From NCBI RefSeq assembly GCF_025751575.1, contig NZ_JAOWLA010000011.1, positions 84,491-148,490 of the forward strand: DNA of 64,000 nt, read 5' to 3'. The position numbers and the translations under genes were made by a program. Origin of the DNA: Albidovulum sediminicola. GTDB taxonomy: Bacteria > Pseudomonadota > Alphaproteobacteria > Rhodobacterales > Rhodobacteraceae. The notes under the pieces are model-generated. The model did no database searches. It was given only the letters and a program-made list of their open reading frames with translations, and had not been told where the DNA came from. Below are positions 51,613 through 61,524 of this stretch, piece after piece (position 1 is the stretch's first letter; each line of letters begins with the position of its first letter).

Positions 51613-52815
51613 CTAGCCGTGACGGCCGCCCAGCCGCGGATGAAGCCGCGTGGCCACGGCCGCCGCGGCGGCCAGCCCCGCGCCGCAAGCCACGAAGATG
51701 CCCGGCACCGGCGCGACCAGCAGCACCAGCCAGGCGAAGCCCGGCGTCAGGATGCCCGACACGTCGCGAAAGCTCGCGTAGACCGCGGCCATTTCCGCCC
51801 GCTCTGCCGGTCTGACGGCCATCAGGAAGGGCAGCCCCCCGAACGTGTCGAGCATCACGAGGAAGTAGGCCCCCGAGAAGAGCGCGATCAGCGCCAGCGG
51901 CGGCCAGACCGGCGCCAGCCCCGCCGCAAGGAAACAGCCCGCGGAGGCCGCGAAGGCGATGATGACCGACCGCCGGAGACCGCGGCGCTGCATCCAGCGC
52001 AGGATCAGCGGCGAGGTGAACAGGCAGGCGTTCGAGACCGAGTAGACGAGGCTCGCGATCTGATCGCCAAGTCCGGCCTCGATACAGTAGATCGGCAGGT
52101 AGACGATATAGACCCACCATCCGACCGAGCGCAGGACCGCGAAGAGCCATCCCGCCACAAGGCGCGGCTGGGCGAAGAAGCGGCCGAGGAAGGCCAGGGG
52201 GTTTGGCGCAGGCGCGCGGGCGCGGGTGATCGTCTTGCCGTTGCCCATCCGCATCGCCCAGAAGGTCGCGGTCAGGATCGCCGCGAAGGCTATCGCAACC
52301 AGGAACGGCAAGGGCGCCCAGAGTTTCCAGAGCCAGACGCCGAGCATGGGTCCGATCGTCCAGGACAGCGCGCTGTAGGTCAGTTTGCGCGTCTCGACCC
52401 GGCCCAGCTCCTGGCGCGCGATGAAATCCATCAGGTAGGCATTGATGCAGGTGAAGGCCGCCATCGTCGCCCAGCTTGTCAGCAACAGCCCCAGCGGCGT
52501 CAGGATCGGCCCGCCGACGATCGCGCAAAGCGGGCCGAGGATGTAGAAGGCCATGCCCATCGAATAGAGCCAACGTCGCGCGATGAACCGCCCGAGCCAG
52601 GGCATCAGCATGCCGAAGCTGAACGAGAGGATCCCCGCCAGGAAGTAAAGCTGGCTGACGCCCTCCGCGTCGCCCAGCGCCTCGTAGATCACCAGCGGCC
52701 AGACGGACACCAGGATGCCGCGCACGGCGGCTTCGATCCCGGCCAGCAGCGCGAAGCCCTGCACACCGGGGACGGGCGCATGGCGCAGCAAGGTCGGGAT
52801 GTAACGGCCAATCAT
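51613..52815 (-). CDS. MFS transporter
   Basis: The 400-residue product has about 12 membrane segments and a typical MFS layout. Markers include the loop GRFIARRWLYSMG between helices 2 and 3 and charged turns such as RWMQRRGLRRS between helices. ATG 52815 (MIGRYIPTLLRHAP) follows GGAGA. The substrate is unknown. It is convergent with mcd, with a weak GCCGCC hairpin between the stops. A longer open frame upstream lacks a site and is rejected. Confidence 0.88.
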   Translation of the reverse strand: MIGRYIPTLLRHAPVPGVQGFALLAGIEAAVRGILVSVWPLVIYEALGDAEGVSQLYFLAGILSFSFGMLMPWLGRFIARRWLYSMGMAFYILGPLCAIVGGPILTPLGLLLTSWATMAAFTCINAYLMDFIARQELGRVETRKLTYSALSWTIGPMLGVWLWKLWAPLPFLVAIAFAAILTATFWAMRMGNGKTITRARAPAPNPLAFLGRFFAQPRLVAGWLFAVLRSVGWWVYIVYLPIYCIEAGLGDQIASLVYSVSNACLFTSPLILRWMQRRGLRRSVIIAFAASAGCFLAAGLAPVWPPLALIALFSGAYFLVMLDTFGGLPFLMAVRPAERAEMAAVYASFRDVSGILTPGFAWLVLLVAPVPGIFVACGAGLAAAAAVATRLHPRLGGRHG

Positions 52816-52948
52816 ATGTGTCTCCTGCCCACCTGACAGAGCCGAAGCCCGGGACAAAGTCGCAGCGGTTTCCGACACCGCCGGGTCGCTCCGGTGCAAT
52901 GCGGCAGGACGGCTGGCGCGATCGGGCCGAGCGCGCTAGGGTGGGATC

Positions 52949-53350
52949 ATGCGCAGCATCCTTGGCCCCGCCCTTGCGCTTGTCCTGGCAACAAGCGCCT
53001 GCATCGCGGACGAAAACATGACCCAGCTTCCCGAAACCGGCTCCGTCTGGCGGCTCGTCAGCCTTGACGGCGCGCCCTACCCCGCGCGGGCGACGCTAGG
53101 CTTCCCCGAGGACGGCGTCGTCGCGGGAACCGCGCCCTGCAACGCCTACAGCGGCGCGCTGCGCGTGCGCCTGCCGGGCTTCGGACTTGGCCCGGTCCGG
53201 GCAACCCGCAGCGCCTGCGGCGAGTTGGAGGCGGAGCGCGCCTTCTTCACCGCGCTTGGCGCGATGACGCAGGCGGAGATACGGGCGGGCGCCCTCGTCC
53301 TGACCTCGCCCGAGGGTCGGGAAATGACGTTCGAGCGCCTTCAGCCCTGA
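52949..53350 (+). CDS. META-domain lipoprotein (HslJ-like)
   Basis: The 133-residue product starts with a lipoprotein signal (LVLATSAC, lipobox cysteine C18). One META-type domain follows: [37 protein letters not shown] and [19 protein letters not shown], the last two with paired cysteines. META proteins are small envelope proteins linked in some bacteria to stress or antibiotic tolerance; the function here is unknown. Its 3' end overlaps recO's end by 10 bases, as the two genes converge. Confidence 0.85.
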   Translation: MRSILGPALALVLATSACIADENMTQLPETGSVWRLVSLDGAPYPARATLGFPEDGVVAGTAPCNAYSGALRVRLPGFGLGPVRATRSACGELEAERAFFTALGAMTQAEIRAGALVLTSPEGREMTFERLQP

Positions 53351-54063
53351 CGCGCCAGAAGTTCGACGAACCGCCGCCGCGCCTCCGGCAGGGGCCGCGT
53401 GCCAAGGTCCGGCGCGAGCCGATGTTCCAGGAACCACCCGGTCGTGGTGAGCCCGGCCCGAGCTTCCTCCGCCGTCGCGGCACCCTGGCCCAGCAGGCAG
53501 GGCGGCAGGGGCAACAGCCGATCCGCCCAGGTACCGGCGCCTTCTCGCGACACCGCCCGGCCGGACTTGGGGCTGACATAGACAAGGTCCTCGCGGCTGC
53601 CGGTGACGGCGCAGGCGGTGAGGTCAAGGCCATAGCCCAGATCCTCAAGCAGCCGCGCTTCCCAGCGCAGATAGGTGGTGACCCAGTCCAGACGGGCGCC
53701 CAGCGCGTCGAGCAGGTCGATGCTGTCGCGGTAGAGAAGCGGATGCGGCTCGCGTTCGGGAAGCGCGAAATGCAAGAGCGCGCAGACCGCGTTCAGCCCG
53801 GCCAACGCCAGCCGGTCCGAGAGCACGCCGCTGCGCGCCCGCAGGGGTTCCACCACGAAGGCGCCGATATGTTCATCGAGCCGCGCGCGCCAGGTCAGGT
53901 CAAGCTGCGCGCCGGGCTGAAGGATCGGCGCGATGCGGCGTGAAACACCGCCGCGCACCACGCCCGCGTGCCGGCCGTGGGCGGCGGTAAAGACCTCGAT
54001 GATCGCGCTCGTCTCGCCATGCGGGCGAACCGACAGCAGCGCGCCCTGATCCCGCCATTCCAT
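53341..54063 (-). CDS. recO: DNA repair protein RecO
   Basis: RecO loads RecA on gapped DNA in the RecFOR pathway. The 240-residue product has the N-terminal OB fold ([27 protein letters not shown] begins it, about residues 1-75) and the RecO helical C-terminal part with [17 protein letters not shown]. The length is normal for alphaproteobacteria. Its 3' end overlaps that of the META lipoprotein gene by 10 bases. Confidence 0.93.
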   Translation of the reverse strand: MEWRDQGALLSVRPHGETSAIIEVFTAAHGRHAGVVRGGVSRRIAPILQPGAQLDLTWRARLDEHIGAFVVEPLRARSGVLSDRLALAGLNAVCALLHFALPEREPHPLLYRDSIDLLDALGARLDWVTTYLRWEARLLEDLGYGLDLTACAVTGSREDLVYVSPKSGRAVSREGAGTWADRLLPLPPCLLGQGAATAEEARAGLTTTGWFLEHRLAPDLGTRPLPEARRRFVELLARQG

Positions 54064-54133
54064 GCGCCCCTCCCTTGGCCGCGACTATCCCAGCGGCGCC
54101 CGGCGAAGTCCACGGGGCAGGACCGCGCGGCGT

Positions 54134-55018
54134 TCAGGTTTCGCGCGCCACGTCCTTGTGGACGATGACATCGCATTGTGGGTAGGTCTCGATGATCCTG
54201 CGCCGTAGGCCCGCGCCGATGGCATGGGCCTCGCGCAGGCTCTGGTCCCCGTCCAGCTCGATGTGGATGTGAACGAAGACCCGGCTGCCCGCCATCCGGG
54301 TCTTGAGGTCGTGGAAGCCACGCACGCCGGGCCAGGCGCGGGCGATGGCGGCGATGGCCTCGACCAGTTCCGGGTCGGCCGTGCGGTCCATCAGCGCGTC
54401 CCAGGCACCCTTGCCGATGCGTATCGCCCCGGACAGCAGGATCGCCGCCGAGGCCAGCGCCACAACGCTGTCGACATGCGCCAGACCAAATCGGCGCGAG
54501 GCCCAAAGCGCCCCGATCGCCCCGAGCGTCGGCAGCAGATCGGAAAGGTAGTGCAGCGAATCCGCGGCCACGACACGGCTGCCCGTCCGCCGCGCCACCT
54601 GCCGCTGCCAGAGGACGAGGCAGAGCGTCAGAAGGACCGAGACGCCCATGACCGCGATGCCCTTGTCCTGTGCCGCAATGCGCGACTCGGCCAGGCCCAG
54701 CAGGCGCGCTGCCGCAGCCCAGGCGATCACCATCCCCGACACCGCGATGAAGATCGATTGCGCCAGCGCCGCCAGGTCCTCGACCGAGGTGTGGCCGAAG
54801 GCATGGTCCTCATCCGCGGGCCGGGCGGCGTAGATGATCGCCAGAAGCCCGCCCAGCGACATCATCAGGTCAAGCGCGTTATCGGCAAGCGAGGCCGCCA
54901 CCGACAGCGACGAGGTGAGTCCGAGCGCCCAGAGCTTCAGGCCGACAAGGGTCGCCGCCACGGCGACGGATGCCAGCCCCGCCGAAATGTTGAGCCTGTT
55001 GTGATCCCCGCTGGACAT
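54134..55018 (-). CDS. Cation diffusion facilitator transporter
   Basis: CDF proteins export divalent metals (Zn, Fe, Mn, Co) by proton exchange. The 294-residue product has six membrane segments with metal-site residues in SLADNALDLMM and in the second transport helix (DSLHYLSDLLPTLG). A cytoplasmic C-terminal domain rich in histidines follows (VRGFHDLKTRMAGSRVFVHIHIE). ATG 55018 (MSSGDHNRLN) has GGAG upstream; an in-frame start at 55048 is an alternative that adds ten residues. The metal cannot be assigned. Confidence 0.9.
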   Translation of the reverse strand: MSSGDHNRLNISAGLASVAVAATLVGLKLWALGLTSSLSVAASLADNALDLMMSLGGLLAIIYAARPADEDHAFGHTSVEDLAALAQSIFIAVSGMVIAWAAAARLLGLAESRIAAQDKGIAVMGVSVLLTLCLVLWQRQVARRTGSRVVAADSLHYLSDLLPTLGAIGALWASRRFGLAHVDSVVALASAAILLSGAIRIGKGAWDALMDRTADPELVEAIAAIARAWPGVRGFHDLKTRMAGSRVFVHIHIELDGDQSLREAHAIGAGLRRRIIETYPQCDVIVHKDVARET

Positions 55019-55083
55019 GGAACGCTCCGCCGTTTTCGGCCCGCTCATAACGCCCTCTGCCGCGACAGGCCAGAGGCAGGGTG

Positions 55084-55596
55084 TCACTCCCGCAGTTCGT
55101 CCGGCTCCACGCCCCAAAGCGCCGCCTTGGGCACCCAGCCGTCGCCGCCGTCGGCCGAGATCTCGCACCATTCCGCCTGGCAGGCCCCGAGCCGCGCGAT
55201 CACCCCGGCCTCGGCCTTGGCCACGGCGGGGGCGTTTTCGTCGGGGCGGGTATGAAGCACGGCCAGGTTGGCCTCGACCAGGACAGTCCGGACGCCGGAA
55301 AGCAGCGAATAGTGAATCCAGCCGCCCTGACCCTCGTTGTCCTCGACCCGTCGCCAGTGGCCGAATTCGGCGGTGATGCGCAGCGGCATGGAGCGGTGGG
55401 TAAAGACCCAGTCGATCCGGTGCGACAGACTTGGCCCGCGCCGGACGTTGCCTTCGCCGGTCTTCAGCGACACGAAGCGCGGCAGCGGAAGGTTCGTCAC
55501 CGGCCCCTTGGCGCTGTCCCCCTGGGCCGCCCCGGACGCCTGTGAAAACGCCATCGTCACCGCAAATACGATCCCGACGAGTCCTGCCCGCTTCAT
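55084..55596 (-). CDS. SH3 domain-containing periplasmic protein
   Basis: The 170-residue product has a signal peptide (MKRAGLVGIVFAVTMAFSQASGA) and two tandem bacterial SH3-type domains of the SH3_4 kind. These are NVRRGPSLSHRIDWVFTHRS and AVLHTRPDENAPAVAKAEAG, each followed by WxxV/I strands. Such proteins bind peptidoglycan or peptides in the envelope. The role is unknown. It is divergent from the 2-hydroxyacid dehydrogenase gene. Confidence 0.85.
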   Translation of the reverse strand: MKRAGLVGIVFAVTMAFSQASGAAQGDSAKGPVTNLPLPRFVSLKTGEGNVRRGPSLSHRIDWVFTHRSMPLRITAEFGHWRRVEDNEGQGGWIHYSLLSGVRTVLVEANLAVLHTRPDENAPAVAKAEAGVIARLGACQAEWCEISADGGDGWVPKAALWGVEPDELRE

Positions 55597-55713
55597 CTGC
55601 CTGCTCTCATGCCCTCGCGCCACGACCGGCGCCGTTTTCGGGGCTTGTGACTTGCCCCTTTCCCCTGCACTTTGCCAACTAAGATCGCGCCGCGAAAGAG
55701 AGGAGAAGCCCCC

Positions 55714-56700
55714 ATGCCGTCACAACGTCTGAGTGTTGTCGTCACGCGACGCCTGCCCGAGGCGGTTGAAACGCGGATGAAGGAGCTCTTCGACGTCGAA
55801 CTGCGCGACCCCGACACGAAGATGACCCGCGATGAGCTCGCCGCCGCGATGCAGCGGGCCGACGTACTGGTTCCCTGTGTGACCGATCACATCGACGCCA
55901 ACCTCCTGGCCGGCGCGGGGGAGAAGCTGAAGCTCATCGCCAACTACGGTGCGGGGATCGACCATATCGACGTGGCCTCGGCCCGCCAGCGCGGGATTCT
56001 CGTCTCCAACACGCCGGGCGTCGTGACCGACGATACCGCCGACATGACCATGGCGCTGATCCTGGCGGTGACGCGCCGTATCCCCGAGGGGCTTGCGGTG
56101 ATGCAATCGGGCGAATGGAAAGGCTGGGCGCCCACCGCCTTCCTGGGCGGGCGTGTCGGCGGGCGCAGGCTGGGCATTCTGGGGATGGGTCGCATCGGCA
56201 CCGCCGTGGCCCGCCGCGCCCATGCCTTCGGGATGCAGATCCACTACCACAACCGCCGCCGCGTCCGCCCCGAGCTGGAGGAGGAGCTGGAGGCGACCTA
56301 TTGGGAAAGCCTCGACCAGATGGTCAGCCGGATGGATGTCATCTCCATCAACTGCCCGCACACGCCCGCGACCTTCCACCTGATGAATGCCCGGCGGCTG
56401 AAGCTGATGAAACCGACCGGCGTCATCGTCAACACCTCGCGCGGGGAGGTCATCGACGAAAACGCCCTGACGCGCATGCTGCGCGCGCATGAGATCGCGG
56501 GCGCCGGGCTCGATGTCTATGAGCACGGGACCGAGATCAACCCGCGCCTGCGCGAGCTTCCCAATGTCGTGCTCCTGCCCCACATGGGTTCGGCCACCGT
56601 CGAGGGCCGGGCGGAGATGGGGGAAAAGGTCATCATCAACATGAAGACCTTCGCGGACGGGCACCGCCCGCCCGATCTCGTCGTGCCGGGGATGCTGTGA
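55714..56700 (+). CDS. D-2-hydroxyacid dehydrogenase (glyoxylate reductase type)
   Basis: The 328-residue product is a NAD(P)-dependent 2-hydroxyacid dehydrogenase. It has ANYGAGIDHIDV, the Rossmann motif GRRLGILGMGRIGTAVARRA, and the catalytic set R in NTSRGEVIDE, E in GLDVYEHG and H in LLPHMGSAT. It matches glyoxylate/hydroxypyruvate reductase-like enzymes, which may act on glyoxylate or glycerate. A GAGAGGAG site precedes ATG 55714. The next gene starts four bases after its stop. Confidence 0.9.
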   Translation: MPSQRLSVVVTRRLPEAVETRMKELFDVELRDPDTKMTRDELAAAMQRADVLVPCVTDHIDANLLAGAGEKLKLIANYGAGIDHIDVASARQRGILVSNTPGVVTDDTADMTMALILAVTRRIPEGLAVMQSGEWKGWAPTAFLGGRVGGRRLGILGMGRIGTAVARRAHAFGMQIHYHNRRRVRPELEEELEATYWESLDQMVSRMDVISINCPHTPATFHLMNARRLKLMKPTGVIVNTSRGEVIDENALTRMLRAHEIAGAGLDVYEHGTEINPRLRELPNVVLLPHMGSATVEGRAEMGEKVIINMKTFADGHRPPDLVVPGML

Positions 56701-56704
56701 TCCC

Positions 56705-57148
56705 ATGACCCAGGGCGCCTGGCTGCCGGTCCTCCTGGTCGTCTGCGGCGGCATGGCGATTGCCGTTCAGGCCCCGGTCAACGCCGCATTGGGCAAGACG
56801 CTGCAAAGCCCGCTGGGGGCCGCGGCGGTGTCCTTCGGGGTGGGCTTCGCCTGCCTCACCGCGCTGACGCTGGTCTGGGGCGGCGGCGGCTTCAGTCGTG
56901 TGGGCGGCGTGCCCGCCTGGCAGCTGCTGGGCGGGAGTCTGGGGGCCTTCTACGTCTGGGCGATGGCGGCCTCGACCTCTGCGCTCGGGGTCGTGACGGC
57001 GCTGGCGGCCCTGATCCTCGGCCAGCTTGGCGCGGCGCTGCTGATCGATCACTTCGGCGCCTTCGGCCTGACGGAGCAGCCCATCACGCTGAAACGCATC
57101 GCGGCCGTCACGCTTGTCGCGGCGGGGCTCCTGCTGTCGAGAAGCTGA
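56705..57148 (+). CDS. Small DMT-type membrane protein (YdcZ/DUF606 family)
   Basis: The 147-residue product has about five hydrophobic helices, as in the YdcZ half of small DMT transporters: PVLLVVCGGMAIAVQAPVNA, GAAAVSFGVGFACLTALTLVW and LGVVTALAALILGQLGAALL. Two copies or a paired protein usually form a transporter, and no second copy is adjacent. The substrate is unknown. It directly follows the hydroxyacid dehydrogenase gene, so they are likely co-transcribed. Confidence 0.85.
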   Translation: MTQGAWLPVLLVVCGGMAIAVQAPVNAALGKTLQSPLGAAAVSFGVGFACLTALTLVWGGGGFSRVGGVPAWQLLGGSLGAFYVWAMAASTSALGVVTALAALILGQLGAALLIDHFGAFGLTEQPITLKRIAAVTLVAAGLLLSRS

Positions 57149-57217
57149 CCAACAGCCTTTCGCAACCGGGCTCCAGGCCCTAAGAGGCATGAAACGGAAC
57201 CGATCCCGAGGGCCAAG

Positions 57218-57787
57218 ATGCAGATAGAGCCAACAGAACTGGAAGGTGTCCTGATCCTGACCCCGCGCCGCTTCGGCGATGCCCGCGGCTGGTTTTCCGA
57301 GGTCTGGAATGCCCGCGCTCTGGCCGAGGCCGGGATCGCAACTCCATTCGTGCAGGACAACCATTCCTATTCGCGCGATGCGGGCACGGTGCGCGGCCTG
57401 CACTACCAATCGCCGCCGCATGCGCAGGCCAAGCTCGTGCGCTGCGGCCGTGGCTGCATCTTCGATGTGGCGGTGGACATCCGCCTGGGCTCCGCGACCT
57501 ATGGCAAATGGGTGGGCGTGGACCTCTCCGCCGAGAACGGCCGCCAGCTTCTGATCCCCGCAGGCTTCCTGCATGGCTTCGTCACCCGCGAGGCCGACTG
57601 CGAAGTGCTTTATAAATGCTCTGACTACTACGCGCCCGACTGCGACGGCGCCGTCCGCTTCGACGATCCCGCGATCGGCATCGACTGGGGCGTCGATCCG
57701 GCCTCGGCAATCCTGTCGGAGAAGGACCGGGGCGCCCAGTCCTTCGCCGCGTTCCGCTCACCCTTCCAGCTTGAGGGCGGCGCATGA
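57218..57787 (+). CDS. rfbC: dTDP-4-dehydrorhamnose 3,5-epimerase
   Basis: RfbC catalyses the third-step epimerisation in dTDP-L-rhamnose synthesis. The 189-residue cupin-fold product has [12 protein letters not shown] and the active-site histidine H62 in [19 protein letters not shown]. It also has [12 protein letters not shown] and [15 protein letters not shown]. It overlaps rfbB by four bases. The window holds all four rhamnose genes, though rfbCB and rfbDA are separated by a protease gene. Confidence 0.95.
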   Translation: MQIEPTELEGVLILTPRRFGDARGWFSEVWNARALAEAGIATPFVQDNHSYSRDAGTVRGLHYQSPPHAQAKLVRCGRGCIFDVAVDIRLGSATYGKWVGVDLSAENGRQLLIPAGFLHGFVTREADCEVLYKCSDYYAPDCDGAVRFDDPAIGIDWGVDPASAILSEKDRGAQSFAAFRSPFQLEGGA

Positions 57788-58824
57788 AGATCCTGGTGAC
57801 CGGAGGGGCGGGCTTCATCGGCTCTGCCGTCGTGCGCCACGCGATCCGCGCGGGCCATGCGGTCGTGAACCTCGACAAGCTGACCTACGCGGGCAGCCTT
57901 TCGAATGTGGCGGAGGTATCGGACAGCCCGGCCTATGCTTTCGAACAGGCCGACATCTGCGACCGCGCGCGGGTGGACGCGATCCTCGCCCGCCACCGCC
58001 CCGACGCGATCATGCACCTGGCGGCCGAAAGCCATGTCGACCGCTCGATCGACGGCCCCGCCGCCTTCATCGAGACCAATATCACCGGCACCTACACGAT
58101 GCTTGAGGCCGCCCGCGCCTACTGGACCGAGGCGGGCCGGCCCGAGGGGTTCCGTTTCCACCATATCTCCACCGACGAGGTCTTCGGCTCGCTCGGCCCC
58201 CAGGGGCAGTTCACCGAGGAGACGCCCTACGACCCCCGTTCGCCCTATTCCGCCTCCAAGGCGGCGTCGGACCACCTGGTCGGGGCCTGGCACGAGACCT
58301 ACGGCCTGCCCGTCGTCCTGACCAACTGTTCGAACAACTACGGGCCCTATCACTTCCCCGAAAAGCTGATCCCTGTCGTGATCCTCAAGGCGCTCGCCGG
58401 TGCGCCGATCCCGGTCTATGGCGCGGGCGACAACGTGCGCGACTGGCTTTATGTCGAGGACCACGCGGACGCGCTTCTGCTTGTCGTCGCGAAGGGCAAG
58501 GTCGGGCGCAGCTACAACATCGGCGGAGAGAACGAGGCGACGAACCTGCACATCGTCGAGCGGATCTGCGCCATCCTGGACGAAAAGCGCCCCGGGAACC
58601 GGCCCTACCGTGAACAGATCAGCTTCGTCACCGACCGCCCCGGGCATGACAAACGCTACGCCATCGACCCGTCGCGCATCCGCGAAGAACTGGGCTGGCG
58701 CCCCTCCGTCACGCTGGAGGAGGGGCTGGAGAAGACTGTGGAGTGGTTCCTGGATCACGAGGACTGGTGGCGCGCGCTCCAGGGGCGCGAGGGCGTGGGC
58801 CAAAGGCTCGGCACCAAGGCGTAA
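57784..58824 (+). CDS. rfbB: dTDP-glucose 4,6-dehydratase
   Basis: RfbB converts dTDP-glucose to the 4-keto-6-deoxy sugar. The 346-residue product is an extended short-chain dehydrogenase with the NAD loop GGAGFIGS (7-14) and [14 protein letters not shown] holding the catalytic acids. The YSASK motif ([13 protein letters not shown]) and the [15 protein letters not shown] substrate segment follow. It starts in the rfbC stop (ATGA) and ends at a strong hairpin terminator. Confidence 0.95.
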   Translation: MKILVTGGAGFIGSAVVRHAIRAGHAVVNLDKLTYAGSLSNVAEVSDSPAYAFEQADICDRARVDAILARHRPDAIMHLAAESHVDRSIDGPAAFIETNITGTYTMLEAARAYWTEAGRPEGFRFHHISTDEVFGSLGPQGQFTEETPYDPRSPYSASKAASDHLVGAWHETYGLPVVLTNCSNNYGPYHFPEKLIPVVILKALAGAPIPVYGAGDNVRDWLYVEDHADALLLVVAKGKVGRSYNIGGENEATNLHIVERICAILDEKRPGNRPYREQISFVTDRPGHDKRYAIDPSRIREELGWRPSVTLEEGLEKTVEWFLDHEDWWRALQGREGVGQRLGTKA

Positions 58825-58855
58825 GGGGCGCGACGGCAGGCCGCGCGCCCCTTTT
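58823..58855 (+). terminator. Rho-independent terminator after rfbB
   Basis: AAGGGGCGCG (58823-58832) pairs with CGCGCCCCTT (58844-58853), and the plus strand continues TT. The hairpin begins inside the rfbB TAA stop and lies between rfbB and the convergent degP gene. Confidence 0.8.
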
Positions 58856-58860
58856 GCGAC

Positions 58861-60390
58861 TTACCCGACGTGGAAGGGGATGGCCACGAAGGACCGGTCC
58901 TGCCCGCGCGCGACAAGCAGCAGCGCGGCTTCGCGATGCTTGTCCTTGGCCTTTTCGATGGCGGCGGCCACGTCCTCGGCCGTGGCGACCGGGGCCTGGT
59001 TCACCGACAGGATCACGTCGCCCTCACGAAGGCCCTTGTCCGCAGCCTCGCTGCCCGGCTCGACGCGGGCGACGATCGCCCCCTGTGTGCCGTCGGGCAG
59101 GCCAAGCGCCTGGCCATCGGCGGCGCTTAGCGTCTGGACCGAAAGGCCCAGATCGGCCACCGCGACACCGGGCCCGGCATCCTGCGACGCGGCGGCGGCC
59201 TCTTCGCCCTCCATCCGGCCGACGTTGATGTCGAGGTCGGTCTCCTCCCCGCCGCGCAGGACCACGAGCGCGGCTTGATCACCCGGCGCCAGATCGGCGA
59301 TGGCCCGCGACAGGTCCTTGGGCGTCGCGACATCGGCGCCATTGACCTTCAGCACCACATCGCCCACCTGCACCCCGGCCGCCTCGGCCGGAGAACTCGG
59401 CTGGACCGAGGCGACCAGCGCGCCAGCGGCGCGGTCGAGCCCGATGGCCCCCGCGATCTGGTCATCGACGGGCTGGATCGTCACGCCGATGAAGCCGTGC
59501 TCGATCGTCCCATGTTCGATGATCTTGGCGACGACCTGCTGGGCATGGGCTGCGGGGATCGCGAAGCCCACGCCGACGTTACCGCCGTTGGGCGAATAGA
59601 TCGCGGTGTTGATCCCCACCACCTCGCCCCTGGCATCGACCAGCGGGCCGCCGGAGTTGCCGTGGTTGATGGCCGCATCGACCTGGATGAAGTCGTCATA
59701 GGGCCCCGAATGCAGGTCGCGCCCGCGGGCGGAGACGATGCCCGCCGTGACCGTGGTCCCGATCCCGAAGGGGTCACCGATGGCCAGCACCGGGTCCCCG
59801 GTCCTGAGCGCGTCGCTGTCGCCCCAGCGGACCGTGGGCAGGCTGTCCTCCGCCGCGACCTTCAGGACGGCGATGTCGCTTTTCGCGTCGGTCCCGACCA
59901 GGGTCGCGGGCAGCTCCCGCCCGTCATCGAGGGAAACCGTGATCTTCGTCGCGCCCTCGACCACATGGTTGTTGGTGACGACATAGCCGTCGGTCGAAAC
60001 GATGAAGCCCGACCCCAGCGCCCGGCCATGCGGCGCGTCTTCAGGCGCTTGGCCCTCACGGCCACCGGGCATGCCGGGAAGACCCGGGAAGGGGCCATTC
60101 TCACCGAAGAAGCGGCGGAAGAATTCTTCCGGCGGAGTGCCCTGGGGGCCACTCTGGTCGCGCCCGGCGGCGGGGCGGACCATCTCGGTGGTGACGGTTA
60201 CGACGGCGGGTTTGTCTGCGGCGACGATATCGGCATAGGACACGAGCGGGTCACCAATGCCTGCAGCAGCCGGCCCGGCAGCGAAGGGCAAGGGCGCGAG
60301 CGGCGCGCCAAGCGCCACGATCACGGCAAGCGTCGAAAGGCCAGCGAACATGGTTTTGCGGCCTGCTTTGGAAACGGTTTTTCCGATCAT
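58861..60390 (-). CDS. Periplasmic serine protease DegP/Do-like
   Basis: The 509-residue product is a DegP/HtrA-type protease-chaperone with an N-terminal signal/anchor segment (TLAVIVALGAPLAPLPFAAG). The catalytic triad is H142 (TNNHVVEG), D172 (SDIAVLKV) and S246 (HGNSGGPLV), followed by two PDZ domains. An unusual proline/glycine-rich insert (about 72-122) precedes the protease domain. ATG 60390 has AAAGAGAAG upstream; a longer in-frame start exists but is less likely. It sits in reverse between rfbB and rfbD. Confidence 0.93.
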   Translation of the reverse strand: MIGKTVSKAGRKTMFAGLSTLAVIVALGAPLAPLPFAAGPAAAGIGDPLVSYADIVAADKPAVVTVTTEMVRPAAGRDQSGPQGTPPEEFFRRFFGENGPFPGLPGMPGGREGQAPEDAPHGRALGSGFIVSTDGYVVTNNHVVEGATKITVSLDDGRELPATLVGTDAKSDIAVLKVAAEDSLPTVRWGDSDALRTGDPVLAIGDPFGIGTTVTAGIVSARGRDLHSGPYDDFIQVDAAINHGNSGGPLVDARGEVVGINTAIYSPNGGNVGVGFAIPAAHAQQVVAKIIEHGTIEHGFIGVTIQPVDDQIAGAIGLDRAAGALVASVQPSSPAEAAGVQVGDVVLKVNGADVATPKDLSRAIADLAPGDQAALVVLRGGEETDLDINVGRMEGEEAAAASQDAGPGVAVADLGLSVQTLSAADGQALGLPDGTQGAIVARVEPGSEAADKGLREGDVILSVNQAPVATAEDVAAAIEKAKDKHREAALLLVARGQDRSFVAIPFHVG

Positions 60391-60654
60391 CTTCTCTTTC
60401 CTGCGAGACGGACGGACAAGCGGGTGTCCCACACCGGGGCTCCGGTGGATTGGTGTTGCCGGTCGCGGTCTCGCGGGGCGCGACCGGGCGCCATCCGCCC
60501 CTTACATCGTCCTTCATTTCGCGAATGGGAACGATGTGTCGGAAACCTCGCGCATGCGTGACGGTTCGTGTTCACCTGCGAGCGGGCGGGGAGAATTCCC
60601 TTTCCGAAGCCCCCCGCGCATGCCAGAAGTCAGACAGGAAGGAACGAGGCAGGC

Positions 60655-61524
60655 ATGCGATTTCTGGTCTTCGGTGAAACAGGGCAGGTGGCCCGCGAAC
60701 TCGTGCGCGCGGGCGCGGCGGCGGGACACCGGCTCGAAATCCTCGGGCGCGGGGACGTGGATCTGCGCGATGCTGCGGCCTGCACGGCGGCGGTTTCCGA
60801 GACCGGGGCGGAGGCCGTGGTCAACGCCGCCGCCTACACCGCCGTCGACCAGGCCGAGGCGGAGCCCGCACTGGCCGCCGCCGTCAACGCCGATGCGCCC
60901 GGCGCGATGGCCCGCGCCGCCGCGGCGCGCGGGTTGCCCTTCCTGCATGTCTCGACCGACTATGTCTTCGACGGCACGGGCGACCGCCCCTGGCGGGAAA
61001 CCGACCCGACCGCGCCGCTTGGCGTCTACGGCCGCACCAAGCTGGACGGCGAACGCCAGGTTGCGGCCGCGGGCGGCGCACATGTGATCCTGCGCACGGC
61101 CTGGGTCTTCTCCGCGCATGGCAAGAACTTCGTGAAGACCATGCTGCGCCTGGGGGCGGAGCGTGACGCGCTTTCCGTCGTCGATGACCAGCGAGGCGGC
61201 CCCACGCCCGCCGCCGACATCGCGGCGACGCTCCTGACGCTGGCCGAGGGGCTCGTGACGGGAAAGCCCGGCGGCATCTTCCATTACGCCGGGGCGCCGA
61301 CCGTCAGCTGGGCCGGTTTCGCCGAGGCGATCTTCGACGCTTCCTCCCTGCCCCGCAAGCCGCGCGTCACCCGGATCCCGACCAGCGCCTATCCCACGCC
61401 CGCGCGCCGCCCGGCCAACTCGGCGCTCGACTGCGCGCGCATTCTCGAAACCCACGGCATCGCCCAGCCCGACTGGCGCGCGGGCCTTGCCGAGGTCCTG
61501 AACGAACTGGAGGCTGCACAATGA
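60655..61524 (+). CDS. rfbD: dTDP-4-dehydrorhamnose reductase
   Basis: RfbD makes dTDP-L-rhamnose by NAD(P)H reduction. The 289-residue product has the dinucleotide motif FGETGQVARELV and the STDYVFDGTGDRPW segment. The catalytic tyrosine is in LGVYGRTKLDGE. ATG 60655 is at the end of a GGAACGAGGCAGGC leader. It overlaps rfbA by four bases. The 263-base gap before it holds the divergent promoters of rfbD and degP. Confidence 0.94.
   Translation: MRFLVFGETGQVARELVRAGAAAGHRLEILGRGDVDLRDAAACTAAVSETGAEAVVNAAAYTAVDQAEAEPALAAAVNADAPGAMARAAAARGLPFLHVSTDYVFDGTGDRPWRETDPTAPLGVYGRTKLDGERQVAAAGGAHVILRTAWVFSAHGKNFVKTMLRLGAERDALSVVDDQRGGPTPAADIAATLLTLAEGLVTGKPGGIFHYAGAPTVSWAGFAEAIFDASSLPRKPRVTRIPTSAYPTPARRPANSALDCARILETHGIAQPDWRAGLAEVLNELEAAQ

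Noticed and set aside
49853..52573. 906-codon minus-strand frame across mcd and the MFS gene
   Set aside because: It is antisense to one real gene and frame-shifted over another, with no recognisable domains; a GC-rich artefact.
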